A stretch of DNA of 64,000 nucleotides from the NCBI GenBank assembly GCA_963809385.1, contig CAWEJL010000006.1, forward strand, positions 254,545 through 318,544, written 5' to 3'. Under the pieces are notes generated by a model. That model made no database searches. It was given only the letters and a program-made list of their open reading frames with translations, and was not told where the DNA came from. This document shows, piece after piece, positions 17,356-26,256 of this stretch. Source of the stretch: JAKAIY01 sp963809385. GTDB taxonomy: Bacteria > Chloroflexota > Ktedonobacteria > Ktedonobacterales > JADMIN01. The position numbers and the translations under genes are program-made. Position 1 is the first letter of the stretch, and every line of letters starts with the position of its first letter.

Positions 17356-17517
17356 GCTAGGCTCCTCTCTTGCTGCCCCGCGCGGACTCATCGCGAACGT
17401 GTCACGAACCATCACGGAGCGCCTGGATACACGGCCTCAAAGCGTGCGGCGGCGTTTGGGGATAGCCGCCTCACGCGCGCTTGGCCTATTATACCCCGCG
17501 CTTCCGCAGGCGTCCCC

Positions 17518-18012
17518 CTAGATATCTATTCCCGTCAGCCCGTGCATGCCCAGCGCGTAGCTGATCTCGCCGCCGTGATGCAGGTCATGTTCGAGCACAT
17601 GCCAGACCACCCAGGCGCGCGACAGATCAACGGGGTCGTCGGGGAAGGTCTGGCGCATATCGGCAGGACTCCAGCGGGCCAGGCAGCCGGCCATCAATTG
17701 CCAGGTGCGGTCAAGACCCTGGGCTAAATCGGCGGCGGTGGGGGCGGGCGTTACTGGCTTGCCAGACACCGAGGCCTCGTTCCAACGCGCGTACAGCTTC
17801 ATTTCCTCGCCGCCGTCCTCGCCCAGGAACCCGGTGAACCAGAAGCTACGGCAACCGATGATATGCACGGCGTTCTCGCCGATCGAGCGCAAGCCCGGCG
17901 CGGCGCGCAGCGTGAGCTGCTCGGCGGTGAGCGGCGCGAGCGCCTCTTTGATACGGTCCTGGTACGCTTTCCACGAGGTGTAGAACGTCGTGAGCGTGAA
18001 GTTGTCTTCCAC
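17518..18012 (-). CDS. DinB family protein
   Basis: A 164-residue DinB-fold protein with WKAYQDRIKEALAPLTAEQL, an AVHIIGCRSFWF metal-site helix and the C-terminal HVLEHDLHHGGEISYALGMHG. The GTG at 18012 is chosen because GGAGAAGAGG lies 6 bases upstream. It is a tandem paralogue of the gene at 18069-18572: the last ~25 residues of the two are nearly identical (EHDLHHGGE, SYA-GMHGL). Confidence 0.82.
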   Translation of the reverse strand: MEDNFTLTTFYTSWKAYQDRIKEALAPLTAEQLTLRAAPGLRSIGENAVHIIGCRSFWFTGFLGEDGGEEMKLYARWNEASVSGKPVTPAPTAADLAQGLDRTWQLMAGCLARWSPADMRQTFPDDPVDLSRAWVVWHVLEHDLHHGGEISYALGMHGLTGIDI

Positions 18013-18068
18013 TATGTGCCTCTTCTCCTTGTTTGGCGCACTGCCGAGCGGCAGGCCGCCACCAGACA

Positions 18069-18572
18069 CTAGATATCCACTCCGGGCAGGCCGTGCATGC
18101 CGATCGCATAGCTGAGCTCGCCGCCGTGGTGCAGGTCGTGCTCGATGACATGCCAGATGACCCAGCCGCGCACGTATGAGAATGGCTCACCATCCATCAC
18201 GCCTTCGACGGTGGCGGCCAGGTCGGCGGCGGACCAGCCGGCTAGCGCCTCCGTCATCGCGCGCCATGTCGCGCGTAGCCCGGCGACCAGTTCAGCCGCT
18301 GTGCGCGGTGGGGCGTCAGGGCGATGCCACTCGCCTATCGCCTCGAACGCCTCATCCTGTACCCCTAGCTCGCCTGAGAACCAGCCCGCGCGCACGCCGA
18401 CGATGTGCTTTGCAATCTCGCCCACCGTGCGCAGCCCAGGCCCCGCCTGGAGCGCCAGTTGCTCCGCCGTCAGCGGTTCCAGCGCCGTAATCAGTTGCTC
18501 CTGGTAGGCCTTCCACCCATCCGCCATGATCGCCAGCGTCGGGTCAGCCCACGTCGAACTCACATCGGTCAT
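18069..18572 (-). CDS. DinB family protein (tandem paralogue)
   Basis: A 167-residue DinB-fold protein with WKAYQEQLITALEPLTAEQLAL, AKHIVGVRAGWF and HVIEHDLHHGGELSYAIGMHG. The three His/Glu positions of the predicted metal site are all present. The start at 18572 (MTDVSSTW) follows AAAAGGAAG. It lies 56 bases upstream of its paralogue, probably in one operon produced by tandem duplication. Confidence 0.82.
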   Translation of the reverse strand: MTDVSSTWADPTLAIMADGWKAYQEQLITALEPLTAEQLALQAGPGLRTVGEIAKHIVGVRAGWFSGELGVQDEAFEAIGEWHRPDAPPRTAAELVAGLRATWRAMTEALAGWSAADLAATVEGVMDGEPFSYVRGWVIWHVIEHDLHHGGELSYAIGMHGLPGVDI

Positions 18573-18666
18573 CGCTTCGCTTCCTTTTCTCAGGCCATCT
18601 CGCGCCATATGGCGCAACACCAGATAGATCATTCCACCGCTCACTCGCCTCTCCGGAAACTGGTGG

Positions 18667-18800
18667 GCGAATGAATTCGCGCCTCAAGGCCCGCGGCCAC
18701 AACGTCCGCCTGCGCGGACGCTCGCCCGCTGATCAATGGCGTTGGCGTTGCCTGCGCGGGCTGGTAGCAGCCCGCCTGGCGAAGCCGCGCGGGCGCATGC
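18667..18800. repeat. Family A dispersed element
   Basis: 'gaatgaattcgcgcctcaag', 'ggccacaacgtccgcctgcg' and 'cctggcgaagccgcgcgggc' match parts of the copies at 7549 and 31588. The right half has diverged. The stretch lies between divergently transcribed genes and could hold promoters. Confidence 0.65.
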
Positions 18801-18879
18801 TATACTTTGCGCCAGCGCCCCTCAAGGATTTCCCACGCGGGCGCTCAACCCTGTGAGAGCGATCAGTCAGCGGGAGCGC

Positions 18880-19302
18880 ATGGTGACAAACGAGACGGAA
18901 ACGACGACCCCAGCGGCGCCAGCGGCAGGCGCCACGGCCAGCTTTACGCGCGTCCTCAGCGGCGCCGATCTCGCGCTCTGCTCCTTGCTCGCCGGGCAGG
19001 TGGACCTCAGTGGCGAGACGCAGCTTTCGCTGGAGCAGGCGCAGCGCCAGCCCGTGCCGCAGACGCTGCTCGCCGCGCTGCTCACCGCCGCCGCCGCACA
19101 GCTCGCGGGGCTTTCCGCGATCACCCCAATCCTTACCTTCCAGTTGCGTTTCGTCGAGCAGGCCTATACGGACGAGCCGCTGCGCTTCACGGCGCGGACA
19201 GACGATCCGGACGCGACGGGCGCGGTGAGCGTCAACGTCCAGGTGGAGAGCGCGGACGGGCGGCTGCTCGTCGAGAGTGTCACGCGCTTTCAGACGCGCT
19301 GA
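18880..19302 (+). CDS. MaoC-like hotdog protein (probable)
   Basis: A 140-residue protein. It shows FTRVLSGADLALCSLLAGQVDL, PVPQTLLAALLTAAAAQLAGL and LTFQLRFVEQAYTDEPLRF. The order of a seeking strand, the LLAALLTA hotdog helix and the F-R-F-x-x-P-Y-x-x-E-P-L strand resembles single-domain MaoC dehydratases. The usual D-x-N-P-x-H catalytic segment is not visible, so catalysis is doubtful. GGGAG precedes the ATG. Confidence 0.5.
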   Translation: MVTNETETTTPAAPAAGATASFTRVLSGADLALCSLLAGQVDLSGETQLSLEQAQRQPVPQTLLAALLTAAAAQLAGLSAITPILTFQLRFVEQAYTDEPLRFTARTDDPDATGAVSVNVQVESADGRLLVESVTRFQTR

Positions 19303-19317
19303 CGCGCGGGGCCGCGC

Positions 19318-20046
19318 TCAGCGCCCGATCAACAGCCAGGCGAAGAGCGCGGCCCACGGCGCCCATACCCCCAGCGCCACCCCGCGCAGCGCGACGCTCC
19401 ACCACGCGCGCGTCTCCAGCCGGGCGACGAGCGGCGGCAGCAGCGCGGCGGTCAGCCCCTCGAAGAGCATCACGTAGTAGGGCGTGTGGCCCAGGCCGGG
19501 CGCCGTCGCGTAGCGCCACCAGCCCGCGTGGTACGCCATCTCTTCGTAGAACGGGATGTTGACCGCGCCCCACAGCCCCGTCAGGATGATCGCCGCCCAG
19601 CGTGGCGGGCATGGGGCCAGCGTCACCAGCCGCCACGCCAGATAGCCGATCAGCGATAGCGTCACCATCCACGAGAGCGGCATATAGAGTGGCGACGCCC
19701 AGATCACCGGCTCGTTGGGTGGGTAGATCAGCGAGCGCGCGACAATCTGGCCGGAAAAGTCGGTGAAGAGCTCCAGGACGCCCACCACCAGCCCGAAGAG
19801 CAGCAGCCGCGCCACCAGCGGACGCCACGCCCGCCGCGCCGCGATAGCCACCAGCGCCGCCGCCGTCAGCGCCACTGTCCCTACCGCTGTCAGCCAGCCA
19901 GCCGCCAGCGCCGCCGCCACGAGATGCAGCGCGACCATCAGCGCCAGCGCGCCAAGCATGGCGGCGTCCAGCGCGGTGAAGCGCCGCGCCGTGATGTCGG
20001 GCTGCGCCGCCGCGTCCCGCGTGGCGGACTCCCGCGCGCTGGTCAT
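19318..20046 (-). CDS. Polytopic membrane protein
   Basis: A 242-residue protein with about seven hydrophobic helices. Conserved-looking motifs sit in the loops: YPPNEPVIWASPLYMPLSWM and VNIPFYEEMAYHAGWWRY. I associate these with an uncharacterised bacterial family (possibly DUF6989), but I am not certain. Its ATG overlaps the stop of the upstream nitroreductase-like gene by 4 bases (ATGA), so they form an operon. The paired acidic residues in FYEEMAYH within a membrane segment suggest a metal or substrate site. Confidence 0.6.
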   Translation of the reverse strand: MTSARESATRDAAAQPDITARRFTALDAAMLGALALMVALHLVAAALAAGWLTAVGTVALTAAALVAIAARRAWRPLVARLLLFGLVVGVLELFTDFSGQIVARSLIYPPNEPVIWASPLYMPLSWMVTLSLIGYLAWRLVTLAPCPPRWAAIILTGLWGAVNIPFYEEMAYHAGWWRYATAPGLGHTPYYVMLFEGLTAALLPPLVARLETRAWWSVALRGVALGVWAPWAALFAWLLIGR

Positions 20047-20441
20047 GGCCGCTTCTCCTGGGTGGCGGCGCGCGTCAGGCGCAGCGAGAGCGGCGCGCCA
20101 ATCAGGCGCAGGGCCAGGCGGACGGGTGGCGGCGCCCAGCGCTGGGCCGGATCCCTGATGACGCGCGGGTCGGTGAGGTGGAGCAGGCGCCCGCGCGTGA
20201 GCAAGTCGCAGCCGCCCGCCGCCAGGACGTTGCGGACCCAGTCGGCGCCATCGCCGTAGGTTAGCGCGATGCGGTAGCCGTCACCATCGCGGAAGGTGAG
20301 GATGGGGGTGCGATACGTCTTGCCTGACCGCCGCCCAGTATGGATGAGCATCGAGAAACCTGGCGCCTGTCCTGCGAACACTCCCGCCACGCGATTCGTG
20401 ACGCGCCGGTTGAAGCGCGCGAGGCCCGCTGAGAGCGTCAT
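20043..20441 (-). CDS. Deazaflavin-dependent nitroreductase family protein
   Basis: A 132-residue DDN-family protein with SMLIHTGRRSGKTYRTPILTF near residues 30-50 and DWVRNVLAAGGCDLL. The start at 20441 is chosen because GGAGGACGAG lies right before it. It is the third intact member in the window, from the longer-armed subgroup. It is translationally coupled to the downstream membrane protein (4-base overlap). Confidence 0.82.
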   Translation of the reverse strand: MTLSAGLARFNRRVTNRVAGVFAGQAPGFSMLIHTGRRSGKTYRTPILTFRDGDGYRIALTYGDGADWVRNVLAAGGCDLLTRGRLLHLTDPRVIRDPAQRWAPPPVRLALRLIGAPLSLRLTRAATQEKRP

Positions 20442-20518
20442 CTCGTCCTCCATCCACTCGCAACCCACTACACACAGTATCGCTCTGTAGCGTACCATGC
20501 GGAAGTGAACAGGCGGGG

Positions 20519-20575
20519 CCTCACCCGGCCCTTTGGCCACCCTCTCCTCTGCGGAGGAGAGGGCCTGGGGCGAGT
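20519..20575. repeat. Family C repeat
   Basis: 'cctcacccggccctttggcc', 'accctctcctctgcggagga' and 'gagggcctgggg' together make a longer version of the family C hairpin, similar to 29840-29890 and 52250-52310. Confidence 0.7.
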
Positions 20576-20744
20576 TGGGTGGCGAAAGGCGAACAGCGCT
20601 TGCCATCCATGAGCAACGTCGCACGGCGCGCCCCGTAGTCAGACGGAGCTTGGTGAGGCGCGCCCGCCGCGAAGGAGGAGCGCATATGAGCAATCAGAAA
20701 GGCGCGCCCGCGCCAGCCCCACGCCGGCGCCGCACCCGCTCTCG

Positions 20745-21563
20745 GTGGCGATGGAGACGAACCGGCGGCACTTCGCTGACCCCACACGTGAAGGGCGCAG
20801 GCTCTTCTCAGAGTTGCTGGGGACGTTTCTGCTGGTGCTCGTGGCCGCTGGGGGCGGGGTCATCAATGCGGTCAGTAATGGCGCGATCAGCCGGACGGCG
20901 GCGGTGACGGCGCCGGGCTTGATGGTGCTGGCGGTCATCCTCTTCATGGGCGCGATTTCCGGCGCGCACCTCAATCCCGCCGTGAGCATCGCGTTCGCCG
21001 CACGCGGCGATTTCCCCTGGTCGCGCGTGCCCGGCTACATCGTGGCGCAACTGGCGGGCGCGGCGCTGGCGAGCCTGTTCCTGGCGGTGATGTTTGGTAA
21101 GGTGGGGATGCTCGGCGCCACCGAGCCGGGGCCGGGCATCAGCGACTGGCAGGCGCTGATGATGGAGTTCGTGCTGACGGCGGCGCTGGTGAGCGTCATT
21201 CTGGGCACGGCGTCGGGCGCGCAGAACCTGGGGCCGATCTCGGCGTTCGGCGTCGGCGCGTACATCATCCTTGCCGGGATGTGGGCCAGCCCGATCAGCG
21301 GGGCTTCGATGAATCCGGCGCGCTCGTTTGGCCCCGACCTGGTTCTCTGGGACTTCTCCCACTTCTGGGTCTACATCGTCGGCCCCATCGCGGGCGGACT
21401 GCTGGCCGTCGGCATCGCCTGGATCCTGCGCGGTCGCGGCGGCGACCTCTCCGCCATCCTCGCCGCCCAGGGCCGGCTGGATATCCCCCAGGACCCGCAC
21501 GGGACGCCGGGCGGCGAGGGGAGGCGCAGCCTTAATGATCCGGGCATGGTGGCGGAAGAATAG
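20745..21563 (+). CDS. Aquaporin / MIP family channel
   Basis: A 272-residue MIP channel. The two NPA boxes are SGAHLNPAVS and SGASMNPARSFGP, and six hydrophobic helices are visible. The core begins at GRRLFSELLGTFLLVLVAAGG. The true start is unclear. The listed GTG (and an ATG at 20751) lack a ribosome site. A strong site, GAAGGAGGAGCGCAT, leads into an ATG at 20686 in a different frame whose 19-residue product (MSNQKGAPAPAPRRRRTRS) runs into the channel frame near 20745. A one-base indel there would give a basic N-terminal extension. A ~30-residue polar tail follows the last helix. Confidence 0.88.
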   Translation: MAMETNRRHFADPTREGRRLFSELLGTFLLVLVAAGGGVINAVSNGAISRTAAVTAPGLMVLAVILFMGAISGAHLNPAVSIAFAARGDFPWSRVPGYIVAQLAGAALASLFLAVMFGKVGMLGATEPGPGISDWQALMMEFVLTAALVSVILGTASGAQNLGPISAFGVGAYIILAGMWASPISGASMNPARSFGPDLVLWDFSHFWVYIVGPIAGGLLAVGIAWILRGRGGDLSAILAAQGRLDIPQDPHGTPGGEGRRSLNDPGMVAEE

Positions 21564-21681
21564 CCTGGCGGGCGCAAAGGCCGCATGCGCGGGCTGAGAC
21601 GCGGAAGGTAAGAGTCTGGTCTGCGCCAGGCTTCGCGGTGGCCCGCAGGTCGAACGTAGGTGCGACTTTAGCCACACCGGC

Positions 21682-21818
21682 CCAGGGCTTGTGTATTGTT
21701 GCGAGACGCGGCCTGGCGGCTCAAGCCGTGGCTAAGGGCCTAACGGCCACGAAGCCCGTCTGCGCGGGCTGGGACGTGGGTGGTAGATCGGAATGATGGG
21801 ACAATTCACAAGCCCTGG
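21682..21818. mobile_element. 137-bp MITE-like element with 18-bp terminal inverted repeats
   Basis: The left end ccagggcttgtgtattgt (21682-21699) is the reverse complement of the right end acaattcacaagccctgg (21801-21818) at 17 of 18 positions. The interior carries the family A core 'ggccacgaagcccgtctgcg'. There is no coding capacity. The right end recurs at 41530-41548 (acaattcacagggcctgg) next to another family A core. The rest of the 21564-21980 gap shows nothing else clear. Confidence 0.75.
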
Positions 21819-21980
21819 CCATCAGCCTGCTTTGGCTAGCCATACAGGCCTTCTTTCCATATAGTCTCCATATAGTCTACGAGAAGGCCTGGCACCCATG
21901 AGGAGGCGATATTCCACCTCACCGGATGCGGGCCTCGACGTTTCCGCGCGCTCCACGTGTCTCTGGAGGGCGCCCTATGA

Positions 21981-23261
21981 TTGGGACAATCCGTGACGCT
22001 CCGACTGGCTCTGGGCCTCATCATCTTCATCGCCACCCTCGCCCTGATCGTCATACGTCCGCATGGCGTCACTGAAGCCACCGCCGCGCTCGGCGGCGCG
22101 GCCATCTTGCTGCTCGGCGGCTTTATCGGGCCAGTCGAGGCGCTGGGAACGCTGGGGAGCCAGTGGAATGTCTACGGCTTCTTCCTGGGCTTGATGACCA
22201 TCTCCGCGCTCGCTGACCACGCCGGGGTCTTCGAGGCGGTGACCCAGCTTGCCGCGCGCTGGGCGGCTGGGAGCGCGCTGCGGCTGTATATCGGCGTCTT
22301 CCTGGTGGGTGTCGTGATCACCGCCTTTCTCTCCAACGACGCCACCGCGCTGATCCTGACACCCGTCGTCTACGCGCTCGTCACCCGGCTGCGGCTCCCA
22401 GCGCTGCCTTTCATGTTCGCCTGCACCTTCATCGCGGACACCGCATCCTTCTTACTGCCGGTGAGTAATCCAATCAACATCCTCGTGCTCGACGCCTTCG
22501 GCGGTGGCCTGGGCGCATTCCTGCGCTTCCTGCTGCTGCCTGCGCTCGTCTGCATCGTATGCAACATCGCCGTATTCGTCTGGCTCTTCCGGCGCGATCT
22601 GCGCCTGAGCTACGATCCGGGCGCCATCGAAGCCACAGCGCGCCCCAGGCAGTTCCGGTTCACGCTCGTGGGACTTGGGCTGATTGCGCTGGGCTATGTC
22701 GTCGCCTCGGCGGCGCAGGTCCCCCTGTCGCTGGTCGCGCTTGGCGGCGCCGCGCTGCTGCTGGCTGGCGCGGCGTGGTATCGTCAGCTTGAATGGAGCC
22801 GCGTGAGCCGCGAGATCTCATGGTCGCTCTTCGGCTTCATCACGGGGATGTTCATCGTTGTGCGCGCGATGGAGAATCTCGGACTGACCAGGGCGTTCGG
22901 CCAGGGGCTGGTGCGGCTGGGGGGCGGAAGCGCCCTCGGCTCGGTGCTGCTGACGACCTTCGGCACAGCGCTCGGCGCCAATCTCATCAACAACGTCCCG
23001 ATGGCGCTGGTCATGATCTCGACGCTGCAAACCGTCCACATCGCCGCCAGCGCGCATCAGGCGCTCGTGTATAGCGTGATCCTGGGCGCGGACCTCGGGC
23101 CAAACCTGACAACGGTCGGGTCACTGGCGACGATGCTCTGGCTCTTGATTCTGCGCCGCAAAGGGCTTGATGTCTCAACACTCGACTATATCAAACTGGG
23201 GCTGACGGTCGTGCCGGTCATGCTCGCCGTGGGGGCGCTCTTGATCTGGCTCCGCCTGTAA
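21981..23261 (+). CDS. ArsB/NhaD-type ion transporter
   Basis: A 426-residue membrane protein with ~11-12 hydrophobic helices, of the ion-transporter (IT) superfamily, arsenite-pump ArsB-like. Diagnostic loops are AFLSNDATALILTPVVYAL and ANLINNVPMALVMI, repeated in each half, then GADLGPNLTTVGSLATMLW. No arsR or arsC lies nearby, so it may move another anion or Na+/H+. The TTG at 21981 sits 10 bases after GGAGGG; the GTG at 21993 is an alternative start. Confidence 0.85.
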   Translation: MGQSVTLRLALGLIIFIATLALIVIRPHGVTEATAALGGAAILLLGGFIGPVEALGTLGSQWNVYGFFLGLMTISALADHAGVFEAVTQLAARWAAGSALRLYIGVFLVGVVITAFLSNDATALILTPVVYALVTRLRLPALPFMFACTFIADTASFLLPVSNPINILVLDAFGGGLGAFLRFLLLPALVCIVCNIAVFVWLFRRDLRLSYDPGAIEATARPRQFRFTLVGLGLIALGYVVASAAQVPLSLVALGGAALLLAGAAWYRQLEWSRVSREISWSLFGFITGMFIVVRAMENLGLTRAFGQGLVRLGGGSALGSVLLTTFGTALGANLINNVPMALVMISTLQTVHIAASAHQALVYSVILGADLGPNLTTVGSLATMLWLLILRRKGLDVSTLDYIKLGLTVVPVMLAVGALLIWLRL

Positions 23262-23339
23262 GGGAGCGCGCATCGTCCGTGAGGAGCCGCCGCGCGCCAC
23301 GAGCGCCGGACGCGCTCGGCGGGATAAGGAGACGACAGG

Positions 23340-23810
23340 ATGCGGATCGTCTGTTCCATCGGGCTACGGACAGGGCCTGAGCTGGTGCGGCATACGCTCG
23401 CGGTGACGGCGGGCGCGCGGCCCGAGCTGATCCTGCTGCACGTCATTGATATGGGGCCACACAGAGACCTCGCGCAACTCTCCGGCCCGCTGCGCTTCGG
23501 TCCACGCGGCGGCGAGCCACGCCACGGCGCGGCGATAGACGCCGCGGAAGAAGCCGCCGGGCGCGCGGCGCTCGATGAGGCGCTGGCGGTGGCCCGCGCG
23601 GCGGGCGTCAGCGCGACGGCGCGTGTTGAGCGCGGCAAGCCGGAGCAGGTGATCGTGACGGTCGCGCGTGATACGCAGGCTACGCTGGTGGCGCTGCATG
23701 CCCGCGAGCGCGCTGAGGGACACCCGTTCGTGGGGCCGGCCTCCGTTGGCCACGTCGCCCGCTTTGTGCTCGACCACGCCCCTTGCGATGTGCTGCTGCT
23801 GCGAGGCTGA
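23340..23810 (+). CDS. Universal stress protein family
   Basis: A 156-residue UspA-like protein with VTAGARPELILLHVIDMG in the first strand-helix region and the late VGHVARFVLDHAPCDVLLLRG. A central insert rich in Arg, Gly and Pro (residues ~45-65) replaces the usual loop. The ATP-binding G-x-x-G-x(9)-G-S/T motif is altered to GPASVGHVAR, so nucleotide binding is uncertain. It lies 78 bases downstream of the transporter on the same strand, with a purine-rich site ahead of the ATG. Confidence 0.75.
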   Translation: MRIVCSIGLRTGPELVRHTLAVTAGARPELILLHVIDMGPHRDLAQLSGPLRFGPRGGEPRHGAAIDAAEEAAGRAALDEALAVARAAGVSATARVERGKPEQVIVTVARDTQATLVALHARERAEGHPFVGPASVGHVARFVLDHAPCDVLLLRG

Positions 23811-23819
23811 GAGGCGCGC

Positions 23820-23945
23820 GCGGACCTCACCCCCGGCCCCTCTCCTGGGAGGAGAGGGGAGCGCCGCCGAGCGTGACTGGTGGGGGGTAGCGGTGTTCGC
23901 CCTTCGCCACCACCTCGCCCCGGGTCTCCCCCTGAGAGGGGAAGG
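23820..23945. repeat. Two family C hairpins between convergent genes
   Basis: 'cctcacccccggcccctctc' with 'ctgggaggagaggggag' (from 23822), and 'ccccgggtctccccctgaga' with 'ggggaag' (from 23915), lie in the gap between the stress protein and the GH3 gene. The convergent position would suit termination. Confidence 0.65.
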
Positions 23946-24016
23946 CTACGCCAGAGGCCGGATGGGGTCGCGGCGGGGCCATTCCGCCCCATCTCTCCCC
24001 TACGCCAGCGCGGGAA

Positions 24017-25240
24017 TCATGGCAGCGTCAGCAGGCCCAGGCGCACCTTCAGGAGAATAATGCGATGGAGCGCCTCATGCAGCCGCGCCTGCGAGATGCG
24101 CCCGGACTGTACGGCCTGCGTCATCGCCGCGACCACCACCGCCAGACGGTCCTGCTCGATGGGCGCCTCGATCAGGTCATCTCCGGCGAGGAACGCCCGC
24201 ACGCAGGCCTCGGCGATGCCCTGCGCCGGGTCGCTGTAGCCCTGTCCCCGCATGTACGTGATGATGCCCTGCGCGTCCATCGCGTCGGTGACAACGACGC
24301 CCTGATAGCCAAGCTGGCCGCGCAACACCTGCTGCACCAGTATGCTCGACAGCGAGGCGGGCGCCTGCGCGTCGTAGGCTGGAACGATGACGGCGGTCAC
24401 CATGATCATGCCCGGCTTGTGGGAGAGCAGCGCCCGGAATGAGGCGAAATCAATGGCGTTGAGCTGGGCCTTGGTATGGTTCACCGCTGGCAGCGTGAAG
24501 TCGGGGTTGCCGGTGGATGCGCCAAGGCCAGGCCAGTGTTTCAGCGTCCCGGCGACACCGTTCTGTTGCAGGCCGTCGAGGAAGGCGCCGGCGTAGGTGG
24601 TGACCTGATCGGGCGTTGTCCCGAATGTGCGGCTCTGATCAATGCCGCCGCCCTGATAGACATCGGCCAGCGGGGCGAAGTCGAGGTTGAGGCCGATCTG
24701 GCGCATGCGCTGGGCGTCGGTCCGCGCCTGGGTGTAGGCCTGCTGAGGGTCGCCGGTCGCGGTGAGCTGCTGTGGCGAAGGGGTCGGGCCGTAATAGAAG
24801 GACAGGCGGTCCACTTCGCCACCCTCTTCGTCGGTCGCCAGGAGCAGCGGCGTATCGGCGTGGGATTTGAGGTCGCTCACGAGCTGCTTCATGCCCGCGA
24901 GCGTCGCGGGCTGCAGCGGACCGCCGCCGTAATTGGGGAAGATGATCGCGCTGCCCAAATGCCACTGGGTCAAAGCCTGGTCGAGGTTGGCGTTGTAGCC
25001 GTTGGCGTAGACCGCCAGCATCAGCGTCTGCCCGATCTGTTGGGCGGGCGTGAGCGTGGCGATGTAGGCGTCTACGCGCTGGTCAAGGCTCAACGCTGGC
25101 GTACTGGTCGCGGTAGAGGTCCCAGAGGGGGTGGCGGCAATCTGTCCCGTCGTCTTCCCGCTCGCGCAGCCCGCCAGGACGATCAGCAGCGACAACACCC
25201 AGAGCGCTGCGACGCGCGGGCCGTGAAAGCTCCTTGCCAT
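24017..25240 (-). CDS. Glycoside hydrolase family 3 lipoprotein (NagZ-like)
   Basis: A 407-residue exported lipoprotein. A basic N-terminus and hydrophobic core end in the lipobox VLAGC, and a Ser/Thr-rich linker leads to a GH3 N-terminal domain. NagZ-type landmarks are ATDEEGGEVDRL, LNLDFAPLADV and TLKHWPGLG, and the nucleophile Asp lies in GVVVTDAMDAQGI. The catalytic Asp-His dyad that NagZ carries after KHFPGHG (DSH) is replaced by NPD, so beta-N-acetylglucosaminidase activity is not certain. The start at 25240 follows AGAGAGGA. It probably acts on peptidoglycan or glycans outside the membrane. Confidence 0.85.
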   Translation of the reverse strand: MARSFHGPRVAALWVLSLLIVLAGCASGKTTGQIAATPSGTSTATSTPALSLDQRVDAYIATLTPAQQIGQTLMLAVYANGYNANLDQALTQWHLGSAIIFPNYGGGPLQPATLAGMKQLVSDLKSHADTPLLLATDEEGGEVDRLSFYYGPTPSPQQLTATGDPQQAYTQARTDAQRMRQIGLNLDFAPLADVYQGGGIDQSRTFGTTPDQVTTYAGAFLDGLQQNGVAGTLKHWPGLGASTGNPDFTLPAVNHTKAQLNAIDFASFRALLSHKPGMIMVTAVIVPAYDAQAPASLSSILVQQVLRGQLGYQGVVVTDAMDAQGIITYMRGQGYSDPAQGIAEACVRAFLAGDDLIEAPIEQDRLAVVVAAMTQAVQSGRISQARLHEALHRIILLKVRLGLLTLP

Positions 25241-25329
25241 GCTCTGTCCTCTCTTGCCACGTGGGGCATACGGCAAGGCTATCATACGGTTAGCCCACTG
25301 GCAAGGCGCGCTCCCTGGCGCGATTCATG

Positions 25330-25400
25330 CTAAAATGGTGGCGCGACGGACATCCAAGGAGGTGACGGCATGCATGGCGGAGAACACGTTCCCCTACTGG
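25330..25400 (+). pseudogene. 5' stub of a DNA methyltransferase gene, copy 1
   Basis: 'gctaaaatggtggcgcgacg' and 'gacatccaaggaggtgacgg' precede a start whose product begins MAENTFPYWE. The same upstream DNA precedes the start at 28274 (MADNTLYYGENLDILRR). The latter is the typical N-terminus of type III-like adenine methyltransferases. Only leader plus ~10 codons remain here. Confidence 0.55.
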
Positions 25401-25497
25401 GAATCCTCAGTTCGCGCCCAAATATACCTCATCGTGCGCATCCTTTGGCTTCAATGCGCGCCGTCTAGCTGAGCCTAGGGAGAGGTGACGGCTGATT

Positions 25498-26256
25498 ATG
25501 CACGACGTGGACCATCCAGGGACGTCGGGAGATAGCGATGCGACTGGCGGAGCACCTTCCCTTCCAGAGCCACACACGCGAGAATCGTCCTATAGTCGGG
25601 ACCGGATCATCGCTTTAAGTGATGGGGTATTCGCCATCGCCATCACCCTGCTTGTGCTCGATATCGTGCCGCACATCGCCACCTCGGTGACAGGCCCTCA
25701 GTTCGCGCATGAATTGCTGGATATGGCGCCGGAGCTCGTGGCGTACTTCCTCAGCTTCCTCGTCATCGGCCGGTTCTGGGATTCCCACCGGATCTATTTT
25801 CGCTCCATTTACCTGGCAGACTCACGCGTCTCGTGGATCAACCTGTTGATCTTACTCTGGATCTCGCTCATCCCCGCCACGGCGGCGCTCTTGGGATCCC
25901 ACTGGCAGGAGCCAGCCGCGCTGGCCCTCTACGCGCTCAACCTGCTGTTTGCGACCATATCGTTCTGGCTGCTGTGGGGGTATGTATCCTCTGCCAGGTA
26001 TGTGCGAGAAGAGGCGCTGCCCGCGACGGCTCGACGCAAGGTCGATCGATATGCTGGAGTAAGCTCGATCGGCTACGTCCTCGCCATTCCAGCCGCGTTC
26101 CTGAGTCCACCTGTCGCCCTCACACTGCTCTTCCTGACTACAGCGTTGGCCCGGGCCATTGCTCGTCGTGTCGTCACTCCGAGCTCGCCACCACAGAGCG
26201 GCGCGGCATCGGCGCTTCACGGTTCAGATGCGCGCCCGGTAGATGACGACGCGTGA
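25498..26256 (+). CDS. TMEM175-like (DUF1211) potassium channel family protein
   Basis: A 252-residue membrane protein. RIIALSDGVFAIAITLLVLDI near residue 36 is the TM1 signature of TMEM175/DUF1211 proteins, with the FSD-like SDG that lines the pore. FLVIGRFWDSHRIYF and SWINLLILLWISLIP follow as in bacterial single-repeat members, which assemble as tetramers. About six helices are visible. The polar N- and C-terminal tails are cytoplasmic by inference. AGGGAGAGG lies upstream of the ATG at 25498. Confidence 0.85.
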   Translation: MHDVDHPGTSGDSDATGGAPSLPEPHTRESSYSRDRIIALSDGVFAIAITLLVLDIVPHIATSVTGPQFAHELLDMAPELVAYFLSFLVIGRFWDSHRIYFRSIYLADSRVSWINLLILLWISLIPATAALLGSHWQEPAALALYALNLLFATISFWLLWGYVSSARYVREEALPATARRKVDRYAGVSSIGYVLAIPAAFLSPPVALTLLFLTTALARAIARRVVTPSSPPQSGAASALHGSDARPVDDDA

